Source: Proales similis (taxonomy: Eukaryota > Rotifera > Eurotatoria > Ploima > Proalidae). From it: a stretch of 64,000 nt of DNA. The notes under the pieces are model-generated. The model searched no databases, was not told the origin of the DNA, and saw only the letters and a program-made list of their open reading frames with translations. A program made the translations under genes and the position numbers. This document shows, in pieces, positions 57,701-64,000 of this stretch (position 1 is the stretch's first letter; every line of letters starts with the position of its first letter). The stretch is taken from assembly GCA_019059635.1 (NCBI GenBank), contig JAGVRJ010000015.1:558001-622000 (forward strand), read 5' to 3'.

Positions 57701-58917
57701 CTGGAAATCAAGCTTTAAGTCACCGACTAAACGCCGAACTAATTAAGAAGTTAGTAAGCAGTTGGCTGTTTGATCCAAACTTTCTATCATCTAGCCAACA
57801 ACGAGAAAAAAACAAGTTCTTCCGAGCTTTCATATCAGAACTTATCAAGAACAACCTTTTCGACGTGAACGACTCGAGTACCGAGATAAATGAAAATCAG
57901 CTATGTTCCAACAACCTTTTAAACCACTGCATCATTCTGATACCTTTATGTCGAACTGGTTATCAACTAGAGCAGCTCCTCGACCTCTTTCGCAGTTTGA
58001 TTCAATATGGAGCCGACCTGAGCGCCAGCCCCTATGATCCGGTCATGTTTATGAGCCAGTGGATGAGTTCAGGTTGTCCATTTGGTCAATTGAACAACTG
58101 CTTTGCTCAGCTATGCGCCAAACTCTTTAATCAAAAGTCCATGTCTGGTCAACACACGAACAGCCATAAGAGCAATCTAAACTTGGCGTACTTTCATCAT
58201 CACCATCATCGTCACCATCACCATCATCATTTTCATTATAGTCCTCATGTTCACTTGACGCGCGGATGTTCAAGCCCAGCCAGAACTACAGATTTATTCG
58301 AAAATGGTGAGGTTAACGAGATGGACTCGGTGGAAAGAGTTTGCCATATGCGAGGCCAGAACGCTCTTGAAACGTTTGACTGGAACGAGCAAGTGTTGTT
58401 GCTTACCCCTTCCAGATCTTTGGTGTCTCTTCTCAACTCGGGCAATTCAACAGCGTCTCATTTGCTTCCGAGATCAAAAAACATCATGATCGATAATTCG
58501 CTTCTGTTGTTGTCTTACCACAAGAAGCTATTGAAGCTCTTTTTTGAAGCGTCTCCTGAAGAAACCGTAAAAGCTTGCGCCTGTGCATTTGTGCAAATGG
58601 CGCCTCAAGAATTCAGTCATCAGCTAAGTCGGTTGAGAATTTCAAATAACAAATCAAACAGAATAAGTCATATCACTGGATTTCGTAATGAATCCAGTTT
58701 GATTTCAAAATCCGAGCCATTGGAGGCTTACTTTGAGCAACTGGTCAACACGCCCAGATCATTAAAGTCGTTGGCTAGAAGAGAAATTCATATGATTCTG
58801 AAGCACCGAGAATGTGAATTAAACGGTGGAAGCTTAAGAAGCCAAATAGTAGCTACCAGGATTCAAACACTGCCAGTATCGAAAAGGCTTAAGAACTATC
58901 TCTTATTTATTGATTAA
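54793..58917 (+). CDS. Large ankyrin-repeat/SOCS-box protein (ASB-like substrate receptor)
   Basis: Intronless, 1374 aa. Ankyrin-like repeats are scattered: FIRSLLEYGCDCNRGLALSN near 160, LVDMLLEYGGDKYLV near 540, MIKVLLKCGFDLCKPEPLTG with NTALHVLF near 700, CTRLLLKSGADLLLFD near 820, FRSLIQYGADLSASPYDP near 1070. Long Ser-rich low-complexity inserts lie around 200-500. A His-rich run encoded by CAC/CAT triplets lies at about residues 1133-1155. The C terminus is a SOCS box: TPRSLKSLARREIHMIL (elongin BC box) and LPVSKRLKNYLLF (Cullin-5 box, LPVS in place of LPxP). This implies a substrate receptor of a Cul5-elongin BC ubiquitin ligase. It is much longer than most vertebrate ASB proteins. The substrate is unknown. 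The SOCS call is strong; the repeats are degenerate. Confidence 0.84.
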   Translation: MNMLWHSAISILDVGSGIVYQLLGRDLSDTDVELIEQLFGLAHDQREPSDDGVSASAKEQLLSLLDYEQNKASQARNRVERFLNSRGCSGNVSRGKDILMVTNRPDGYNLIQYSIMQTFFLAARLLNGIKSASFQEPRAYMNDPKIQQKFESIVKNRLAFIRSLLEYGCDCNRGLALSNRPRLLVDPGWLEHHSKDRQDSKAALKRSTSSLPSFQHVNTDISRISSSIDVDLAKKLSMTPIDSPLLLLSCMFNCHNLVHMCEQMGLESMRTQPPSSASSPNDLKSISPTHSDCDSPLELRHNQFNLHSGCSKLKRRHTIQLTTQRKSNHSRNCLQYKSECSSLYSLNQSLSNCSSDSQSNSTTNDPPAINDTNDTTATAIQDASLSQDGSSSSSAVQKDKETSSPSSETSQDYSSNVYDYGHEDELENYFARYDYDDNNELQMVNMRRMEPPASSAAVTAGLTCGSELNLAASRTGLSSLSTSLNSLRSSDHNYARTITTISSGLEPCQSEKTCCFKTSNQFLFEKLNEIRLDLVDMLLEYGGDKYLVGKLSLFNAAKLGKKSSSMLRKWYGVSSVGLSEEPSSIGFCREEATNAAELRPLSPIMASLCLDDVQMFSRLYMHHRTLFNYFKPDEDFELIYYAIRFQSKNCLIYLLSQTNSQLGTEKQELNGSQFIQGQFKRNLHTMFYILENTRSSQMIKVLLKCGFDLCKPEPLTGNTALHVLFQADKGEKKGRDEMAKPKILAEFRDSRSLSKILFILLKRGGLKTHVNLLNNAEQLCIQNLFEWQELVDCAFFEQCNLSKQLNWQREFEECTRLLLKSGADLLLFDITHHRIHNCLMSLFETFLLIVRQDPAHQYSLQTRADSPSFSSGIPHLPSANQPQSFYSRHRSKKRYFNIEFLERLLTEVVDINALFLNRKRQIARLSQNGLLSSKFLELLMEVHIENFDAVMSSLQALVRFDLNLSMTLDSGNQALSHRLNAELIKKLVSSWLFDPNFLSSSQQREKNKFFRAFISELIKNNLFDVNDSSTEINENQLCSNNLLNHCIILIPLCRTGYQLEQLLDLFRSLIQYGADLSASPYDPVMFMSQWMSSGCPFGQLNNCFAQLCAKLFNQKSMSGQHTNSHKSNLNLAYFHHHHHRHHHHHHFHYSPHVHLTRGCSSPARTTDLFENGEVNEMDSVERVCHMRGQNALETFDWNEQVLLLTPSRSLVSLLNSGNSTASHLLPRSKNIMIDNSLLLLSYHKKLLKLFFEASPEETVKACACAFVQMAPQEFSHQLSRLRISNNKSNRISHITGFRNESSLISKSEPLEAYFEQLVNTPRSLKSLARREIHMILKHRECELNGGSLRSQIVATRIQTLPVSKRLKNYLLFID

Positions 58918-59367
58918 TTTTTTTAATTTATTTTCATCCGCTCAAGTAGAATAGATAATTCGACAGTCGATTAAGATGAAATGTCTTCCCATTCCAAACT
59001 AACAAACCTGATAAATAAGTATCATAAGCTCTGGTATACATCGGCACACAAAATTGTTTTTGCACTTAAATTTGCCTCGTTTCACGTTTTAAAAACATTA
59101 ACTATGAAGCAACTACTGAAAACAAAATCAGATGCATACCAACTCCTTGCACAATGCGATAATTCAGCGGCCTGCGGCCAATCTTCAGTGAACTTGAAGC
59201 TTTTACAACTTTTTCTGAATTTCTGAATGGAGCCGTTTTTAGTATTTCTCTTTAAAGCTCCGTACTCATCTGTAACTTTTGGTTTCTCATTTGCAAATAC
59301 TGAATAAACGAAGATAATTACATGGATCTTAAAAGGAACTATATCATTAGTCCCAATCATTCCTATT
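58918..59367. other. Intergenic between ANK-SOCS gene and the first duplicated unit
   Basis: 450 bp, AT-rich, includes the ANK-SOCS 3' end. Open frames on both strands here (58981-59226, 59082-59381) overlap each other and have no recognisable features. Confidence 0.4.
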
Positions 59368-59577
59368 CTAAATGAAAGCAAGACAATCTAATGGTCCAGG
59401 AATTGAGTCTCATCCCAAGCCCACTTTGGAAGACTGTCCCACTTTGTCTACCTGCGAGCAGGAAGTAATAGAGTAAAACTAGGCCGGTCGGTATTTTTGA
59501 GGAACTAGGGCCGGTCATGGCACGGCCCGATCAGAGCGCCTGATACCAAAACTGACCCAGTTCTGCCCACCGACTGC

Positions 59578-59585
59578 TATAAAAG
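59578..59585 (+). promoter_or_regulatory. TATA box of Gly/Tyr-rich gene, copy 1
   Basis: TATAAAAG lies 71 bp before the start codon; the implied transcription start would fall about 30 bp downstream, leaving a leader of about 40 nt. A GC-rich block precedes it. The same box is in copy 2. Confidence 0.8.
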
Positions 59586-59648
59586 GCGAGCAGCGAGCCG
59601 AGATCGATCAAGAAAAGTTAAACAAATCGATCAAGAGACTCAAACAAG

Positions 59649-59987
59649 ATGAACAAGCAAACAGCCCTAGCCTTGGCCATGTGCGCACTTGTACTCCTCG
59701 TCCAGCCCGCAAGGGCAGGAGAGGACGGAGACAACCACTTGCGAGCGATGCTCAAGTCGGAGGGAGGCGACAGCCAGCTGCAAGGCATCGGCCCGGGTGG
59801 ATTCGGTGCTTTTGGAGCGGGCATCGGTCCTGGCTTCGGACCAGGATTCGCTGGCGCAGGCGCCTACTACCCGAACTACTATGACGCCTACTATCCAAGC
59901 TACTACCCTTACTACGACTACTACTCGGCGTACGCTCCTCCGATCGTGCCGCCCTACGCTCCGCCAGTGGGCTACTACAAGAAGTAG
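59649..59987 (+). CDS. Secreted Gly/Tyr-rich small protein, copy 1
   Basis: 112 aa. A clear signal peptide (LALAMCALVLLVQPARA, cleavage expected before GEDGD) is followed by an acidic segment, a Gly/Phe stretch (GPGGFGAFGAGIGPGFGPGF), then a tail of paired tyrosines (YYPNYYDAYYPSYYPYYDYY) and Pro-Tyr ending VGYYKK. Such composition is seen in structural secretions: cuticle, shell matrix, adhesive, silk or byssus-like proteins, where tyrosine may be cross-linked. I do not recognise a named family. Codons are strongly GC-biased compared with neighbours, and a strong TATA box is present, both fitting high expression. No introns. Confidence 0.85.
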   Translation: MNKQTALALAMCALVLLVQPARAGEDGDNHLRAMLKSEGGDSQLQGIGPGGFGAFGAGIGPGFGPGFAGAGAYYPNYYDAYYPSYYPYYDYYSAYAPPIVPPYAPPVGYYKK

Positions 59988-60078
59988 ACGCCCGAAATGG
60001 CCTCTTTCTGTCCATCTCTTTAGCCTAGAGCCTCTCTCTCTCTCTCCCTTAGTTTAGACGACAGTTTTTTAAATCATG

Positions 60079-60084
60079 AATAAA
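60079..60084 (+). terminator. Poly(A) signal, copy 1
   Basis: AATAAA 92 nt after the stop codon; the identity with copy 2 ends at its last base. The flanking sequence differs beyond it. Confidence 0.75.
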
Positions 60085-62171
60085 GCTTTGGAAACGCAAT
60101 AGGCACTCTTTTCTTACTTGATAGTTTTCTTGTTTGTATTTCTTAAAACATTCTGCTTTATCGAATTTATATGAAAACTTCTTATGATTTATTGTTCATC
60201 ACCATGCCTTCTCGCTTTCTTTCTCGAGGCTGATTTGTGGTAATGAGGCCAAAGTGGGCTATAGCAGGGTAGCTGGTTCATCTTTTATTCAAATTTGCGG
60301 TTTTTTCGTCAGTTGATTTCAATTTTTACTCGCTTCCCTTTATGCTGTTTATCCATTTACTAGGTGTTATAGAAACATTTTTTCCTTCAATCTTGTAATT
60401 ATTTATCATCCAAGGAAACAGAAGAGGCCCTTCGCTATTAAGACTTCTTATTGGCCCCGCTCTCTGCCGTTTTGCGTTTTATCAACCGATCAACCCATCC
60501 TCATCAAGCTGGCAGCAGCTAATTAAGCAATCGCCCGGAGCCATGGAAAACTGATCAAGGAAGGCCGGACGAATAATGTTGTCCGAACTCATGAATAAAG
60601 GGCAATTCAGTTATCAACAGCTTGGTGACGTATCCAAGATTATATATTTAAGATTTTCTTTTTCACTCAATAATCGAAAAAAAAACAAAATTTTAGGTTA
60701 AAAAAATCTTATGAGTTGGGTGGTGTGATCTAAGTAATGCTTTCTTACTTCAAGAAAATCAAGTATTTGGTTGGACCGAAAGTTTTCTCAATATCAGGAA
60801 AATCGTCTTCAAGCTCAGTGAAACTAGGCAATCCCTCCAAAACAAAAAGATCAAGGTTCTGGTACTTAAATAATTTAGGGAAAACAACATTATCGGCAAA
60901 TCCTTCGAAAGCATGCCGGACACACTGGTGGATATTTTCTGATTTTGATTCTTGAATATGTGGATATGCTTGACTACCATGGCTCAAACACTCATCATCA
61001 AGTTCCATTTCAATATTCTTTATCGAATTTTCTTTTGGCGTTGAAGATAACTTGATTTTTGACCCCCCCCCCCTTTTTTAATCTTTTTTAATTCTTTTTC
61101 TCTTTTTTAATTTTCAAAGTAGTTTCTTAAAAAAGAATGAAAAAGAACGTTTTCAAATTGAGAGTGAGAGTCTTGCTAATTCCACCTTTTAAGTTAAACA
61201 CCGCTATGATTTTAGCCCATTTCCTTTTTGGAGCCTTTTCCAGCTGGCTTTGAAGACTTGGCTTTTTAGTTTAAAGCTGATCCTTCAAAGAAGTGGTATA
61301 ACCCCTCTCTTTTAAGACATTTTGCAAAGTTCATATCGAGTGATATCATTTCTTGAACCCTCGTACATAACTCTCAAGCCAAAAAGCGTTTAAGCTCAGA
61401 ATTGTTCAGTTTTTAATTTTCTTCTTACGCAATAACTCAAATGAAATTTTATTTCGGCTGGGTGTTGGCAAGGTTTTCCATCAATTTCCATGACGACCAG
61501 ATAAGCGCTGGTGACATGAAACAATAACAGTTTTACTAATTTTGTCTTTATTTTAAAGTTGAATCCTAAAGCCTCAAGCCTACAAGCCTTGTTTTAAAGG
61601 GAATCTCAAAAAGCAAATAATATGAAAATCTTCTGAACTTTCTACAAAGTAAAATCAAGTTTTATTGACCAATTAACCGAACGGTTGTTTATTGCTTTTT
61701 ACATCAAAACGAATGGGTCGGATTGCTATCATTATTTTCCGATTTTAAAAATGGGGATATTAAAAAAATTTGATAAGAGAGTATAGCTAAAGCTAAAGCA
61801 CTCGAATGAACAGCGGATAAATACCACCGCAGGATGATTAAATTAATAAATTACACATTACTGAAAGTCAACCGATTCCTCACTACTTCATCATTGTCTC
61901 TGGTTCGCCAAGATCTCTAAATTTGTTCTTGCAAAACTGTATACTTTTCTTTTAAGTCAATCACGCATACTAATATTCAAAAAATTCGCCTCGATATTGA
62001 TAATGATATAAGCATTATTTTTGAATTATTTACTAAAAAACAAAATACAGCCAATGAGATTTTTGATCAGTATTTTAAAAATATGGATATGAAATATGAT
62101 TTTGTCTCTACTATCCGTGATGAATTATTTTGCTTTTTTATCTAAACCTATCAATAAGATATTGTCGCTAC
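60085..62171. other. Spacer between duplicated units
   Basis: 2.1 kb of AT-rich sequence unrelated to the repeat. Contains an 87-aa minus-strand open frame (60745-61008, acidic, no recognised family), a run of 11 C at 61063-61073 followed by T-rich low complexity, and an unstarted plus-strand frame of about 75 codons ending near 62144 (Asp/Ile/Phe-rich). These may be remnants; I cannot assign any of them. Confidence 0.45.
61063..61073. repeat. Homopolymer C run
   Basis: Eleven C followed by T-rich sequence. Its length is uncertain in most sequencing methods. Confidence 0.7.
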
Positions 62172-62381
62172 CTAAATGAAAGCAAGACAATCTAATGGTC
62201 CAGGAATTGAGTCTCATCCCAAGCCCACTTTGGAAGACTGTCCCACTTTGTCCACCTGCGAGCAGGAAGTAATAGAGTAAAACTAGGCCGGTCGGTATTT
62301 TTGAGGAACTAGGGCCGGTCATGGCACGGCCCGATCAGAGCGCCTGATACCAAAACTGACCCAGTTCTGCCCACCGACTGC

Positions 62382-62389
62382 TATAAAAG
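62382..62389 (+). promoter_or_regulatory. TATA box of Gly/Tyr-rich gene, copy 2
   Basis: TATAAAAG at the same offset (71 bp before ATG) as in copy 1. Confidence 0.8.
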
Positions 62390-62452
62390 GCGAGCAGCGA
62401 GCCGAGATCGATCAAGAAAAGTTAAACAAATCGATCAAGAGACTCAAACAAG

Positions 62453-62791
62453 ATGAACAAGCAAACAGCCCTAGCCTTGGCCATGTGCGCACTTGTACTC
62501 CTCGTCCAGCCCGCAAGGGCAGGAGAGGACGGAGACAACCACTTGCGAGCGATGCTCAAGTCGGAGGGAGGCGACAGCCAGCTGCAAGGCATCGGCCCGG
62601 GTGGATTCGGTGCTTTTGGAGCGGGCATCGGTCCTGGCTTCGGACCAGGATTCGCTGGCGCAGGCGCCTACTACCCGAACTACTATGACGCCTACTATCC
62701 AAGCTACTACCCTTACTACGACTACTACTCGGCGTACGCTCCTCCGATCGTGCCGCCCTACGCTCCGCCAGTGGGCTACTACAAGAAGTAG
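62453..62791 (+). CDS. Secreted Gly/Tyr-rich small protein, copy 2
   Basis: The 112-aa product is identical to copy 1, residue for residue, with the same signal peptide, Gly/Phe block and tyrosine-pair tail. With identical promoters the two copies should be co-expressed. No difference in the coding sequence was seen, so the duplication is recent or kept uniform by gene conversion. Confidence 0.85.
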   Translation: MNKQTALALAMCALVLLVQPARAGEDGDNHLRAMLKSEGGDSQLQGIGPGGFGAFGAGIGPGFGPGFAGAGAYYPNYYDAYYPSYYPYYDYYSAYAPPIVPPYAPPVGYYKK

Positions 62792-62882
62792 ACGCCCGAA
62801 ATGGCCTCTTTCTGTCCATCTCTTTAGCCTAGAGCCTCTCTCTCTCTCTCCCTTAGTTTAGACGACAGTTTTTTAAATCATG

Positions 62883-62888
62883 AATAAA
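62883..62888 (+). terminator. Poly(A) signal, copy 2
   Basis: AATAAA at the end of the duplicated unit, followed here by ACTTAAG where copy 1 continues GCTTTGG. Confidence 0.75.
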
Positions 62889-64000
62889 ACTTAAGTAACG
62901 CTTACGATTCTGTTTTTAATCGAATTTATGTCTTTACTGGAAATTCTCCTTTGTTTCTCGAGTGGCGTTAACTTTTTCTTGGCAAATTTTTTATTTCATA
63001 AGGCTTGATTGCTGTTTTTCTTTTTGTTTTTTTCTTTTCCTTTTTCTTTTACTTCATATGTTTATTGATATTATACTCATGTCAATTGCAGCGGGTTTGA
63101 ACTTTCTTTCAATCATCATGCAATCTCTTGTCTGATTACCTTATAAGGAGATTTTTGCTCATAGTGTTGGAAAACTATGCGTTGTTATTGACTGACTGCT
63201 CCAAGCCTTAAATTATGCGTTTGCTGCTGTCCATAATTAGAAATAATTTCTTTTAAACTTTATCTGATATATAATAGCCGAACAATAGACGCTTATCCGT
63301 CCGAAGAGGCGATAAACCAGACCTGCTGGATTAACTAAGTTTATTTTATTAACGCAGTTACTTTTACCGACGCTTTATATCCTAATATTTTCAATTGTTT
63401 ATTAAAAAATTTGAATTCTCTCTCTCTCTCTTGCAGTAATCTTTCTTTTAGTGATTGACATTTTGGCCTTCTTCAATTTTTATCGAAACAGGTTTTGATT
63501 TCATCTATGATCGATTTCATCTTAGTGAAGCGAAAGGAACAATTTAGTTTGATTAAATTGATGAGAAACAACAGCCTTAATTGCAACTAGGATAAACGAG
63601 TTTTTGAATAAGCTTCGAACAAGCCTGAATCCTAGTCCACAGATCTAGATTCATTTATGACGATTTATCGTCTCTTAACGAGTGAGTTTTTAGCGATTGG
63701 GCGCAAATCGGGTTGATGGGTACTAATGACGAGCGTTCGCTCCTCTTCAAAGTGCATGTTTGCGGTCAAAGTGTTTCGTTGTGGTGAATGTTTGTCCGTC
63801 CTGAACGCTATACAACGCGCCGCGAATATTCGCTCTTCATAATTATTATTTTGAGGCCTCTTACTGGCTATGAATACTTCGACGACTAACGCACTGCACA
63901 TAAACCGATTTGCACGGGCCGGGGCGAGCGTACGGCCGAACGCTGCTGTTTGACTGTGTGCATCTATGCGCAAAGTTCAGATTTACTTGCTAACTGGCTT
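62889..64000. other. 3' end of window, no gene assigned
   Basis: 1.1 kb, AT-rich with T-rich tracts and a CT repeat near 63418-63432. The last 110 bp are noticeably more GC-rich, and a minus-strand frame (63665-63973, 102 aa) lies there; its composition is not convincing and I see no domain, but it could be the start of a gene transcribed leftwards or a promoter of one to the right. Confidence 0.4.

Larger units (their letters stand above)
59368..60084 (+). repeat. 717 bp duplicated unit, copy 1
   Basis: By eye identical to 62172-62888 except one base (T at 59449, C at 62253). It covers about 280 bp of upstream sequence, the TATA box, the whole coding region, a CT-rich 3' UTR and ends exactly at the AATAAA signal. 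Offset between copies is 2804 bp. Confidence 0.95.
62172..62888 (+). repeat. 717 bp duplicated unit, copy 2
   Basis: Second copy, same orientation as 59368-60084. It starts after TGTCGCTAC and ends at AATAAA, with unrelated flanks on both sides. Its breakpoints lie outside the transcript at the 5' side, which argues for DNA-level duplication and not retrotransposition. Confidence 0.95.

Noticed and set aside
59681-60057. Arg/Ser/Thr-rich frames overlapping the Gly/Tyr gene, repeated in copy 2
   Set aside because: They arise from GC-rich codons read in other frames. Their exact repetition only reflects the duplication.
60745-61008. 87-aa minus-strand frame between the duplicated units
   Set aside because: The frame is acidic with reasonable protein-like composition, but I recognise no family and found no partner exon, so it is not called as a gene.
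59368-62888. Retrotransposition as origin of the duplicated Gly/Tyr gene
   Set aside because: The duplicate includes the TATA box and about 210 bp upstream of it, there is no poly(A) tract at the 3' junction and no target-site duplication seen; a DNA-level duplication explains it better.
63665-63973. 102-aa minus-strand frame at the window edge
   Set aside because: No domain and atypical composition. Kept only as a note on a GC-richer stretch, not called as a gene.
1-64000. CRISPR arrays, bacterial operons, tRNA or rRNA genes, complete transposons, viral insertions
   Set aside because: No spaced repeats, no reverse transcriptase, transposase or capsid-like frames, and no tRNA B-box pattern that I could support by eye. 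A covariance-model scan would be needed to exclude small RNA genes.

Overview
This window is eukaryotic nuclear DNA from a compact animal genome. It shows canonical GT-AG introns, mostly 50-90 nt long. The genes are animal-specific or animal-typical: a GATE-16-type ATG8, an MRL (RIAM/lamellipodin) adaptor, BTAF1, Ku80, SNAP29, a DENND2-type GEF, an ANK-SOCS protein, a peptide-type GPCR and an axonemal dynein. The background is AT-rich. The dynein means the animal builds motile cilia or flagella. An AT-AC (U12-type) intron means it keeps the minor spliceosome, which argues against a Caenorhabditis-like nematode. I cannot name the phylum from this sequence; a small-genome invertebrate is as far as the evidence goes.

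Layout. 0.2-3.6 kb: an FKBP-like TPR protein (+), two tandem paralogous single-pass membrane microproteins (-, hidden in small exons) and a GATE-16/GABARAPL2 ATG8 (+). 5.4-11 kb: a nine-exon MRL-family RA-PH adaptor (+). 11.1-22.6 kb: four minus-strand genes in a row, BTAF1/Mot1 (one 5.7 kb exon), a DNAJC30-like mitochondrial J protein, an RNF185/RNF5 ER ubiquitin ligase and a DENND2-like Rab GEF. 24.8-30.1 kb: Ku80 (+), SNAP29 (-) and a ZDHHC9/14/18-type palmitoyltransferase (+) carrying the AT-AC intron. 31.2-53.0 kb: one minus-strand inner-arm dynein heavy chain (DNAH7/3/12 class) of roughly 40 exons. Two intronless plus-strand genes sit inside its introns: a class A GPCR, and an 874-residue protein that looks like the RRM/KH part of PARP14 with a ubiquitin-like C terminus. 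54.8-58.9 kb: a large intronless ankyrin/SOCS-box protein (+). 59.4-62.9 kb: a 717 bp unit duplicated almost perfectly, each copy with a TATA box, a secreted Gly/Tyr-rich protein gene and a poly(A) signal.

The genes do not form one pathway. Several serve membrane traffic and proteostasis (ATG8, SNAP29, DENND2, DHHC, RNF185, ANK-SOCS, DnaJ), others DNA or chromatin (Ku80, BTAF1) and cilia (dynein).

The most notable signal is a pair of 106-nt exons in the dynein gene. Both encode the AAA1 Walker B segment, both fit the same flanking splice phases, and using both would break the frame, so they look like mutually exclusive exons giving two AAA1 ATPase variants. Next in interest are the RRM/KH-UBL protein nested in the dynein gene, the U12 AT-AC intron, the tandem microprotein pair and the near-identical Gly/Tyr gene duplication.
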